This document shows, in pieces, positions 7,295 to 13,555 of a stretch of 13,555 bases of DNA. Made by a program: the position numbers and the translations under genes. The stretch covers positions 1-13,555 of the forward strand of contig JAGIAB010000043.1 of NCBI GenBank assembly GCA_017745135.1, in the 5' to 3' direction. The stretch is from Flavisolibacter sp. (GTDB lineage Bacteria; Bacteroidota; Bacteroidia; Chitinophagales; Chitinophagaceae). Each line of letters begins with the position of its first letter. The stretch's first letter is position 1. The notes beneath the pieces are model-generated. The model did not search any database. It was given only the letters and a program-made list of their open reading frames with translations, and was not told the DNA's origin.

Positions 7295-10105
7295 GTGAAG
7301 CAGCTATTCTTAATTTATTTTTTATTCGGCTGCTGTGCAGCTTTTAGTCAAACAGGTAAGGTAACCGGTTCGGTAATGGAAGCTGAAACCAAAACTCCTT
7401 TAGAACTGGCAACGGTAAGCATTTTTGGAAAAGATTCGACGCTCATTACTTATCAATTATCCGACAAAAACGGGAAGTTCATTATTGAGAAATTACCGGT
7501 CAAACAAAACTTATTGTTAAGTGTTACTTACACAGGATACGTTGTTTTTAATAAAGAAATTCAACTGGAAGCAGGCAAAACCGACACGGTTGCCGTCTTC
7601 CTGGCACTGAACACAAATAATTCTAATGCCGTAGTGGTAACTGCTACCATTCCTATTCGCATGAATGGAGATACGTTGGAGATTAATCCTGCAGCATTTA
7701 AAATGAAACCGGACGCAGTGGTGGAAGAACTCCTGAACCAGGTGTCCGGAATTACCATTTGGTCCGACGGTACCATTACTGTCAACGGGAAAAAAGTGAA
7801 CAGCCTTTTGGTTGATGGAAAGCCTTTCCTTGGATCAACGGATTCACGTGTAGCCACGCAAAATCTTCCGAAGGAAGCTATTGATAAAATTCAGCTTTAT
7901 CAGGAATATGACCGGAGCAAGATCGGCCAGGTAACGACACCGCAGGATTCTTTGCTAACCATGAACATAAAGCTGAAAGAGAGCCATAAAAAAGGATACT
8001 TTGGTAAAGTTGGTGCGGGTTATGGTACCAGGGAACGGTTTGAATCGGATCTCTCATTCCAGATGTATAATAAAAGGAGCAATGCCGGATTTGGAGGTGG
8101 ATTCAACAACATCAATAAAAACATCGGAAACCTCCAGGAGATGTTTCAGAATAACACTTACAGAAACTATAATCCGAACCTGTACAATGTCGGCAGGTTT
8201 GGAACCAATGGTATTAATAAGAATCATTCTTTTGGCGGCGTTTATACACATAGTTTTATTGAAACCGCTAACAGCAGGCAAAACAACAGGGTTACTCTTA
8301 ATTATAATAAATCCGGCACAGATGCTTATATCACTAGCCTGAGTTTGCAAAACAGGACTACCATTAATAATCCACAACAGTTTAGGCGTGATGAGGTAAC
8401 TCAGAACATGCGACAGGACAGACATGATCTCGGCATCAATTACCTAAGGACAAATAGTTATTATGATAATTTTGGTTTGACAGGAAACATAGGTAATAGT
8501 AAAGAAGAGGGCTATTCAACAGGTTTTACAGAAGTGAGAGATACAGCCAACCAGTTGCAAAGCACAAATAGTACTAACACAAGGCAGAGCAGGCGTTCTG
8601 ATAATGAATCCCTGAATGTGGATTTTGGCAAATCGAATGAAGAGGATCCCTTAAAGAATTTCACTGTTCGAATCAATGCAAGAAGGGCTAATACAGAGTC
8701 GGACAGAGATGTGAAAACTATATTCCGGTCGTTTACAGATATGAATAAAAATATCTCCAACAATCGTCATTACAATGTAAACAATCAATCGCTTAATGTG
8801 GGTGGAACTTTTGATTATTTGGGGTTCAAGCGGTTGCTTTTAGGACGGTATAATTTGTTTGGAATCGATATGAACTTAAGCCAGACCGTCAATTATAGCC
8901 GTGTTTCAGACGGGAGCGAGGTAAGTGATTATGACAGTACGATCAAGCGTTATACAGTTAATGGTGATCTTTCCAACAATAATAAAAGGGAAGTATTTGA
9001 GTACACACCTTCACTTGGCCTAACCAAAAGCATTTATAAATATTCAGAGGCTCATTATCGCAATATTTATTTTCAGACCCGACTTTTAAATGAAATGAAA
9101 AGGGATAAAAACCTTTCATCGTTTGATGAGCGAAACCTGGATCGTTCATTTGATTTTTTAAAGTATGAAGGAAGTATTAATTATAGCTATCAAAAAAATA
9201 ATAAATACCGTTATTACGCTTATTTGAACTACTCAAAAAATTATGAATACCCTACAGTGGACCAATTATACACCATTGTAGATGATATCAATGTCTATGA
9301 CATAAGAATTGGGAATCCGCTTTTGCGAAACCGGATCAATCATATTGTTAATCTGAATACCACATTTAACACGCAAAATCCTAAATCTCCTTATTCCATT
9401 AATGGAACAATTGGTGGATACGTTAACAAGGCCCACAATGCTTTTACAGATAGTACCATTAACGATCGTTCTGGTAAGAGAATAACTTATTATACAAACG
9501 CGGATAAAAGTGACAACCTCAACCTGAATTATAATTTCAATATATCAAGGAGCTTAAAGAAAAACAGGATTCAACTCATGTATCGTGGTCAACTGAATAA
9601 GGGCAGGCTGCCGAACTATGTTGATGGTGTTAGCAATATCAGTGAGACGAGCAATATATCCAACGTGCTCGGTTTGCAATTTACTCTCGGTTCGCTTCTT
9701 GTCCTGAACGTGGACGAAAACCTGCAGCGTTCTAAAACCATCCAATCGGCTCCCGGTTTAAAGTCATTCAAAAACAGTAATAACAGTACCAGGTACGGAG
9801 TTGTTCTAAATTACCCGGCGAATTTTACTTTTAGCAGTACAGTAGACAATGTAAAGAACTCCAACCTGGCCAGGCCGACTTTACTTTGGAATACATATGC
9901 TACTTACCGGTTCATGAAACAGCAAGGCGAACTAAAATTTTCAGCCATGGACTTGTTAAAGCAATATCAAAATATTACTAACAGTGTGAACACGGAAGGC
10001 ACCATCACCCGGATTTCAAATGGAATGCAGCAATATTTTCTGCTAACGTTTTCTTACTATCCACGTAAAATTGGTAAAATGGAAATCAGGAAGCCGAAAG
10101 ATTAA
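7295..10105 (+). CDS. outer membrane beta-barrel protein, TonB-dependent-receptor-like (CarboxypepD_reg + plug + OMP_b-brl_3 type)
   Basis: The 936-residue protein starts at GTG 7295; no ATG precedes the signal peptide MKQLFLIYFLFGCCAAFSQ. Residues 20-105 form a carboxypeptidase-regulatory sandwich (GKVTGSVMEAETKTPL, LSDKNGKFIIEKLP, VTYTGYV). Residues 112-228 are a plug-like domain with FKMKPDAVVEELLNQVSGI, ITVNGKKVNSLLVDGKPFLG and LPKEAIDKIQLYQEYDRSK. From about 235 to the end are many alternating aromatic/polar strands, rich in Asn, Tyr and Ser with long loops, ending in FLLTFSYYPRKIG. This is the architecture of the outer membrane beta-barrel family common in Bacteroidota, thought to act as TonB-linked transporters or surface proteins. 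No TonB box is obvious after the signal peptide. It sits 2 bp after the propeller gene; no SusD-like gene follows. The ligand is unknown. Confidence 0.88.
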   Translation: MKQLFLIYFLFGCCAAFSQTGKVTGSVMEAETKTPLELATVSIFGKDSTLITYQLSDKNGKFIIEKLPVKQNLLLSVTYTGYVVFNKEIQLEAGKTDTVAVFLALNTNNSNAVVVTATIPIRMNGDTLEINPAAFKMKPDAVVEELLNQVSGITIWSDGTITVNGKKVNSLLVDGKPFLGSTDSRVATQNLPKEAIDKIQLYQEYDRSKIGQVTTPQDSLLTMNIKLKESHKKGYFGKVGAGYGTRERFESDLSFQMYNKRSNAGFGGGFNNINKNIGNLQEMFQNNTYRNYNPNLYNVGRFGTNGINKNHSFGGVYTHSFIETANSRQNNRVTLNYNKSGTDAYITSLSLQNRTTINNPQQFRRDEVTQNMRQDRHDLGINYLRTNSYYDNFGLTGNIGNSKEEGYSTGFTEVRDTANQLQSTNSTNTRQSRRSDNESLNVDFGKSNEEDPLKNFTVRINARRANTESDRDVKTIFRSFTDMNKNISNNRHYNVNNQSLNVGGTFDYLGFKRLLLGRYNLFGIDMNLSQTVNYSRVSDGSEVSDYDSTIKRYTVNGDLSNNNKREVFEYTPSLGLTKSIYKYSEAHYRNIYFQTRLLNEMKRDKNLSSFDERNLDRSFDFLKYEGSINYSYQKNNKYRYYAYLNYSKNYEYPTVDQLYTIVDDINVYDIRIGNPLLRNRINHIVNLNTTFNTQNPKSPYSINGTIGGYVNKAHNAFTDSTINDRSGKRITYYTNADKSDNLNLNYNFNISRSLKKNRIQLMYRGQLNKGRLPNYVDGVSNISETSNISNVLGLQFTLGSLLVLNVDENLQRSKTIQSAPGLKSFKNSNNSTRYGVVLNYPANFTFSSTVDNVKNSNLARPTLLWNTYATYRFMKQQGELKFSAMDLLKQYQNITNSVNTEGTITRISNGMQQYFLLTFSYYPRKIGKMEIRKPKD

Positions 10106-10186
10106 ATGGTTACGTTGTTAAATCCAGGCTTCAGTAATAACTTACTACAATTGTTTGAATTGCTATAGAAAGACAACCAGGAGCAT

Positions 10187-10215
10187 AAAAAAAAGGCAAT
10201 CCAAAAAGATTGCCT
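10187..10215 (-). terminator. intrinsic terminator of the tRNA-Leu transcript
   Basis: On the minus strand an 8-bp perfect stem (AGGCAATC / GATTGCCT, arms at 10208-10215 and 10194-10201) with a 6-nt loop is followed by a run of eight T residues (complement of 10187-10194). It begins 13 bp beyond the tRNA 3' end. On the plus strand the same hairpin has no T-run, so it serves the tRNA gene and not the outer membrane barrel gene. Confidence 0.85.
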
Positions 10216-10227
10216 GAATAATAAAAG

Positions 10228-10311
10228 TGCCCAGGACTGGAATCGAACCAGCACACCTGTGAAGGCGGCAGATTTTGAGTCTGCTGCGTCTACCAATTCC
10301 GCCACCTGGGC
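10228..10311 (-). tRNA. tRNA-Leu (anticodon CAA)
   Basis: The minus strand folds into a class II tRNA of 84 nt. The acceptor stem is GCCCAGG / CCTGGGC (10311-10305 with 10235-10229). The D-loop contains GGTAGACGC. The anticodon stem GCAGA / TCTGC encloses the loop CTCAAAA, giving anticodon CAA, which reads UUG leucine codons. The long variable arm has a stem CGCCT / AGGTG, as expected for leucine. The T-arm is GCTGG-TTCGATT-CCAGT with one G-U pair. The discriminator is A, and the 3' CCA is not encoded (bases after A are CTTTT), so it must be added by CCA transferase. A strong terminator follows it. A TAATTTTG element on the minus strand about 70 bp upstream (10389-10382) is a possible -7 promoter site. 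Confidence 0.97.
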
Positions 10312-10367
10312 TGGTAGTTTTAAGGGTTGCAATGTTACAACATTCTGTTCAATTGAAAACAAGTAGT

Positions 10368-10396
10368 CTGCAAATAAATTTCAAAATTATTTGCAG
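10368..10396. promoter_or_regulatory. interrupted palindrome with embedded -7-like element upstream of tRNA-Leu
   Basis: Perfect 10-bp arms CTGCAAATAA (10368-10377) and TTATTTGCAG (10387-10396) flank a 9-nt spacer that is itself partly symmetric about C10382. On the minus strand TAATTTTG (10389-10382) fits the Bacteroidota -7 consensus TAnnTTTG and points at the tRNA gene about 70 bp away. The 29-bp element could be an operator overlapping that promoter. This is inferred from position and symmetry only. Confidence 0.4.
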
Positions 10397-10549
10397 CAGG
10401 ATTTTTTTGGAAGGAAGATTGACCTCAAAATTCTAAATAGCGCTTTCAAAAACTTCATAATGCAAATTTCCAGTTTTTTAGTTAGCCATTCCTTCAAATA
10501 TTCATAAAGTTATTAGTAGCTTTTAGTTTGTTTTGAAACATTCGCTTCT

Positions 10550-10568
10550 AATGGTAGTCACTGCCATT
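10550..10568. promoter_or_regulatory. near-perfect 19-bp palindrome before the LYS1-like gene
   Basis: AATGGTAGT (10550-10558) and ACTGCCATT (10560-10568) pair with one G-T mismatch around a single central base, ending 17 bp before the ATG at 10586. Its place between promoter and start suits an operator or leader hairpin. Chance occurrence is not excluded. Confidence 0.3.
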
Positions 10569-10585
10569 TTTGTAAACGTTCCAGT

Positions 10586-11788
10586 ATGGTCAGGATCGGC
10601 TTATTAAAAGAAGGAAAAATTCCGCCAGACAACAGGGTGGCTTTAACGCCGGCTCAATGCAAATGGCTTCAAAAAACATATCCTGTACTTAAATTTTTCG
10701 TACAATCATCTCCGCATCGTTGTTTTTCCGATAAGGAATATCAAAAAGCAGGGATCGAAGTAGTTGAAGATTTGAGAGATTGCGATATTCTTCTTGGCAT
10801 CAAAGAAGTTCCGGTTGATGATTTGCTCTACGGTAAAACGTATTTATTCTTTTCACACACACGTAAAAAGCAGCTACACAATCAAAAACTTTTACAAACA
10901 ATTCTTCAAAAGAAAATCACTCTTATTGATTATGAATGCATGGAACATGAAGACGGGCAGCGCATCATTGGTTTTGGTTTTTTTGCAGGAGTGGTAGGTG
11001 CGCACAATGGAATGATGGCGTATGGCGAACGTACGGGTTTATTCCAACTCGGCAGGGTTTATAAGCAAAGAGATTTTAAGCAGTTGATCCATTCCTATTT
11101 TGGAGTGAAGTTGCCCAATATAAAAATTGCTGTTACAGGATCGGGGAGGGTGGCGCATGGCATTCTCGAAATCATGAACCTGATGGAAGTGGTGGAACTG
11201 GAAAAAGAAGAATTTGTTTCAAGAGAATTCAGTTATCCTGTATATGTGCAGCTAAAAGGCGCCGACTTGTACAGGCATATCAAAAAAGGAGATTATAGCC
11301 GCGAACATTTTCATAATCACCCTGAAGAATACGAATGTTTATTTGATCAATACATTCCACACACCGATATACTAATGAATGGCGTGTACTGGGATGTCAA
11401 TGTTCCAAGATTGTTTGAAATTAAACGGGTTTCAGATCCTGATTTTCGCATCCAGGTAATTGCCGATGTTACGGATGATATTAATGGTTCGATCCCCATT
11501 AACTTAGGTGATCAAACGATTGAAAATCCTGTGTACGGAGTAGACCGTTTTAGTTTTCAAAAAACACCACCGTACCAGCCCAATTCTGTTGATATAATGG
11601 CTGTAGGAAATTTGCCGAACGAGTTGCCAAGAGATGCTTCGAAATATTTTGGAGAACAATTGATCAAATATATTTTGCCTGACATGATTACGGACAGTTC
11701 AAGGGTAATTGAAGAAGCTACCATTGCAAAAAACGGGTTTCTTACAAAAAGGTTCGAATATCTTCAGGAATATGCAGAAGGGAAATAA
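10586..11788 (+). CDS. saccharopine dehydrogenase (LYS1)-like NAD(P)-dependent oxidoreductase
   Basis: The 400-residue product has the two-domain layout of the alanine dehydrogenase/transhydrogenase N-terminal fold. It opens with IGLLKEGKIPPDNRVALTP (4-22). DILLGIKEVP (67-76) and LFFSHTRKKQ (87-96) carry Lys73 and His91, matching the catalytic Lys77 and His96 known for yeast saccharopine dehydrogenase. GFGFFAGVVGAHNGM follows, then the nucleotide-binding VTGSGRVAHG (183-192), PHTDILMNGVYWD (258-270), VIADVTDDINGSIPI (291-305) and VDIMAVGNLPNELPRDAS (335-352). The overall pattern follows LYS1 more closely than alanine dehydrogenase. Between the Rossmann motif and PHTD there is an extra His-rich stretch (about 218-250) longer than in yeast LYS1. 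The reaction may be saccharopine or another opine-type amino acid oxidation; this is inferred. The ATG at 10586 starts right at the first strand. It converges on trmN6 with 6 bp between stops. Confidence 0.8.
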   Translation: MVRIGLLKEGKIPPDNRVALTPAQCKWLQKTYPVLKFFVQSSPHRCFSDKEYQKAGIEVVEDLRDCDILLGIKEVPVDDLLYGKTYLFFSHTRKKQLHNQKLLQTILQKKITLIDYECMEHEDGQRIIGFGFFAGVVGAHNGMMAYGERTGLFQLGRVYKQRDFKQLIHSYFGVKLPNIKIAVTGSGRVAHGILEIMNLMEVVELEKEEFVSREFSYPVYVQLKGADLYRHIKKGDYSREHFHNHPEEYECLFDQYIPHTDILMNGVYWDVNVPRLFEIKRVSDPDFRIQVIADVTDDINGSIPINLGDQTIENPVYGVDRFSFQKTPPYQPNSVDIMAVGNLPNELPRDASKYFGEQLIKYILPDMITDSSRVIEEATIAKNGFLTKRFEYLQEYAEGK

Positions 11789-11794
11789 AGAAAC

Positions 11795-12520
11795 TCACAG
11801 GTACAAATAATAATCTTTGAGTACATCCACAAATGATTTGGTGTATTGCTGATGCTCATCCCAAATCGACATCGACTCAGTGCTGGTAGAAATTTCTTTT
11901 CTGCTTGTTCCCTTTATCACTGCTCTGAATGGAGAATGCCTTACAGATTGGCTTAAGATCGCTGAATCAAGGGCATATAGTTCGTTTCCTGTTAGCAGTT
12001 GTTCAATTTCTTTGTTTCGCTTGAAAGGGTACATGAGAAAAAATATTCCATCTTCTTTCAAATGAGCTTTAATGATTCTTAAAACTTCAGCTATGGTCAA
12101 TTGCTCACTATGGTGTGCAATATTTTTTGTTTGTGTTTCAGAAGTCAGTTCATTCTCGTAAAAAGGAGGATTGCTGATAATGCAATCATATTTTTTTGCA
12201 GGCTGGAAGGAGCGGATATCTTCATTAAAAATGTGGATTCTTTCTTTCCAGGGAGAAGCTTCAACATTTTCTTTTGCCTGTTGCGAAGCTTCACGGTCAA
12301 TTTCTACAGCATCAATTTTCACATCGTTTTTTTGGGCTATCATTAATGAAAGCAATCCAGTGCCGGTTCCAATATCCAACACATTTTTAATTTTCAATTC
12401 TTCATTTTTTATTTCTTCTGCTGCCCATGCTCCCAAAAAGCAACTGTCGGTAGTTACTTTCATGGCGCATCGATCATGATGAATTGTGAATTGTTTGAAC
12501 CGAAAATAAGGATTGGCCAT
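11795..12520 (-). CDS. trmN6: tRNA1(Val) (adenine(37)-N6)-methyltransferase
   Basis: The 241-residue protein matches the E. coli YfiC/TrmN6 family. The N-terminal signature FKQFTIHHDRCAMKVTTDS is at 8-26. It is followed by GAWA, the SAM-binding LDIGTGTGLLSLM (48-60), an acidic residue after the second strand (AVEID, 71-75), and the catalytic NPPF (117-120) for exocyclic-amine methylation. The C-terminus ends FVDVLKDYYLYL, as in relatives. It acts in the cytoplasm, methylating N6 of A37 in tRNA1(Val) using S-adenosylmethionine. An extra AT-rich, low-complexity stretch EEIKNEELKIKN (35-46) separates GAWA from LDIG, making this linker about six residues longer than in E. coli. The ATG at 12520 is 9 bp after the tsaD stop on the same strand, which indicates an operon with tsaD. 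Confidence 0.92.
   Translation of the reverse strand: MANPYFRFKQFTIHHDRCAMKVTTDSCFLGAWAAEEIKNEELKIKNVLDIGTGTGLLSLMIAQKNDVKIDAVEIDREASQQAKENVEASPWKERIHIFNEDIRSFQPAKKYDCIISNPPFYENELTSETQTKNIAHHSEQLTIAEVLRIIKAHLKEDGIFFLMYPFKRNKEIEQLLTGNELYALDSAILSQSVRHSPFRAVIKGTSRKEISTSTESMSIWDEHQQYTKSFVDVLKDYYLYL
12383..12412 (-). repeat. AT-rich low-complexity micro-insertion inside trmN6
   Basis: About 30 bases of almost pure A/T with a repeated AAAAAT/GAATTGAAAATT-like pattern encode IKNEELKIKN between two conserved motifs of TrmN6. Short IKNEEL-type repeats of this kind occur in other Bacteroidota proteins and spacers as I recall; that link is not verifiable here. Confidence 0.45.
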
Positions 12521-12529
12521 GTAAAGAAA

Positions 12530-13555
12530 TTAATCCCAGCTTGCTCTTGCGCTGGCACTGACGGAAAGATCGGCAAAATCGTTTTGAAAATATTTGTAGT
12601 AAGCTGTGATGGCGATCATGGCAGCATTATCAGTGCAATACTCAAATGGAGGAATGAACGCATTCCATTGATTGTGCTCACACATTTCATTAAAGGCTTT
12701 TCGCAAACCGCTATTGGCTGATACGCCGCCTGCGATACATAAATCGGTAATGCCGGTTTGTAAGGCAGCTCTTTTAAATTTCTTCAAAAGAATGGAAATG
12801 ATTGTACCCTGTATGGAAGCACAGAGGTCTGCAAGGTTTTTTTGAACAAACTCAGGATCGTTTTTTACTTCCTTTTGTAAGAAATAAAGAATGGATGTTT
12901 TTAGTCCGCTGAAACTAAAATCCAGTCCTTCAATTTGTGGTTCTGCAAAAGCAAATCTTTTCGGATTGCCTTCTTTTGCATATTTATCAATCAAAGGGCC
13001 GCCAGGGTAAGGAAGTCCCAACAGCTTAGCTGATTTATCAAAAGCCTCACCCGCGGCATCGTCCAGCGTTTCGCCAATTACTTTCAATTCCGTTGGCGAA
13101 CTGGCCAACACAATTTGTGTATGTCCTCCGCTCACTGTTAAGCATAAGAAAGGAAATGAAGGTTTTCTTTCCGGAATTAAATTGGAAAGTACATGTGCCT
13201 GCATGTGATGAACAGCAATCAATGGTTTGTTTAAGGCAAGAGCCATTGACTTGGCAAACTGGCTGCCCACCAGCAATGAACCAATCAGTCCTGGTGCCTG
13301 CGTAAAAGCTATGGCATCAATTTCTTCAGGTTGTATATTGGCTTGTTTAAATGCTGCTTCTACAACTGGAACAATATTTTGCATGTGTGCACGGCTGGCC
13401 AGTTCAGGTACTACGCCACCATATTGCTCATGTACTTTTTGATTGGCAATAAAGTTGGATAAGATTTTTCCGTCTTTACATATGGCCGCTGAAGTTTCGT
13501 CGCAGGAGGACTCGATGGCAAATATGGCCCCCTGTCCCCCGGTGGGGGAACTTAG
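12530..13555 (-). CDS. tsaD: tRNA N6-adenosine threonylcarbamoyltransferase, N-terminus beyond right edge
   Basis: The frame is open from the right edge to TAA at 12532-12530, 341 codons visible. The Kae1/TsaD signature IFAIESSCDETSAA lies at visible residues 11-24. HEQYGGVVPELASRAHMQNI follows. The metal-binding H-x3-H is in HHMQAH (visible His117 and His121). SGGHTQIV, DDAAGEAFDK, GGPLIDK, FSFSGLKT, GGVSANSGLR and the metal-ligand Asp in CTDNAAMI follow in the family order. With TsaB and TsaE it transfers threonylcarbamoyl from threonylcarbamoyl-AMP to A37 of ANN-decoding tRNAs (t6A). The internal ATG at 13384 is not the start, because the conserved N-terminus continues upstream. No ATG, GTG or TTG occurs in frame before IFAIE within the window. 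The ten codons before it (LSSPTGGQGA) are unusually GC-rich and look like an N-terminal extension. trmN6 follows after 9 bp. Confidence 0.95.
   Translation of the reverse strand, partial: LSSPTGGQGAIFAIESSCDETSAAICKDGKILSNFIANQKVHEQYGGVVPELASRAHMQNIVPVVEAAFKQANIQPEEIDAIAFTQAPGLIGSLLVGSQFAKSMALALNKPLIAVHHMQAHVLSNLIPERKPSFPFLCLTVSGGHTQIVLASSPTELKVIGETLDDAAGEAFDKSAKLLGLPYPGGPLIDKYAKEGNPKRFAFAEPQIEGLDFSFSGLKTSILYFLQKEVKNDPEFVQKNLADLCASIQGTIISILLKKFKRAALQTGITDLCIAGGVSANSGLRKAFNEMCEHNQWNAFIPPFEYCTDNAAMIAITAYYKYFQNDFADLSVSASARASWD
13526..13555 (-). repeat. GC-rich palindromic segment at the 5' end of tsaD
   Basis: The last 30 bases of the window are dominated by C and G runs, in sharp contrast with the AT-rich surroundings. 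They include a hairpin-forming TCCCCC-GGT-GGGGGA (13535-13549) and an adjoining CCCCCTG. Read in the tsaD frame they give LSSPTGGQGA, immediately before the conserved start of the enzyme. It resembles short GC-rich dispersed repeats seen in this phylum, which I cannot confirm from one copy. Confidence 0.5.

Noticed and set aside
8001..8425. Overlapping open frames on both strands inside the outer membrane barrel gene
   Set aside because: Both are shadows of the barrel coding sequence and show no domain or start context of their own.
10102..10362. 86-codon minus-strand open frame
   Set aside because: It runs through the tRNA-Leu gene and its terminator; the internal peptide is the translated tRNA and has no protein features.

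Overview
The window looks like ordinary chromosomal DNA from a Bacteroidota bacterium, most likely a Chitinophagaceae relative. The family assignment is inferred. The support is a set of surface-protein families typical of the phylum (carboxypeptidase-like regulatory domains, an OMP_b-brl_3 type outer membrane barrel, a 6-bladed beta-propeller protein, DUF2141, DUF3500), AT-rich intergenic DNA, genes without clear Shine-Dalgarno sites, and one good TAnnTTTG-type -7 promoter element. I see no insertion sequence, phage, integrase or CRISPR array.

Layout. Positions 1-1662 hold three minus-strand genes: the first 35 codons of a YihY/BrkB-type membrane protein, a small exported protein with a carboxypeptidase-like regulatory domain, and a nucleoside 2-deoxyribosyltransferase-like protein. 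A DUF2141 exported protein (1690-2115, +) diverges from the last of these and converges on a DUF3500 probable lipoprotein (2321-3361, -). A short stand-alone histidine-kinase-like ATPase domain (3480-3974, +) runs tail to tail into a GMC oxidoreductase (3996-5669, -) that carries a C-x5-C-x3-C motif like a [3Fe-4S] site. A 381-bp divergent intergenic region then leads to a two-gene operon (6051-10105, +): a 6-bladed beta-propeller protein and a 936-residue outer membrane barrel protein, separated by 2 bp. Next come a minus-strand tRNA-Leu(CAA) with its own terminator, a saccharopine-dehydrogenase (LYS1)-like oxidoreductase (10586-11788, +), and, converging on it, a tsaD-trmN6 pair (11795-13555, -) that continues off the right edge.

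How the genes work together. The clearest functional groups are the beta-propeller/outer membrane barrel operon, probably a cell-surface binding or uptake unit without a SusD partner, and tsaD-trmN6, two enzymes that both modify adenosine 37 next to tRNA anticodons. The other genes look like independent units.

I did not find a convincing new multi-gene system. The observations most worth a second look are the GC-rich palindromic segment read in frame at the 5' end of tsaD, the predicted Fe-S GMC oxidoreductase with no visible partner subunits, the SusD-less propeller/barrel operon, the conserved catalytic Lys/His pair in the bacterial LYS1-like protein, and a 29-bp interrupted palindrome upstream of the tRNA gene.
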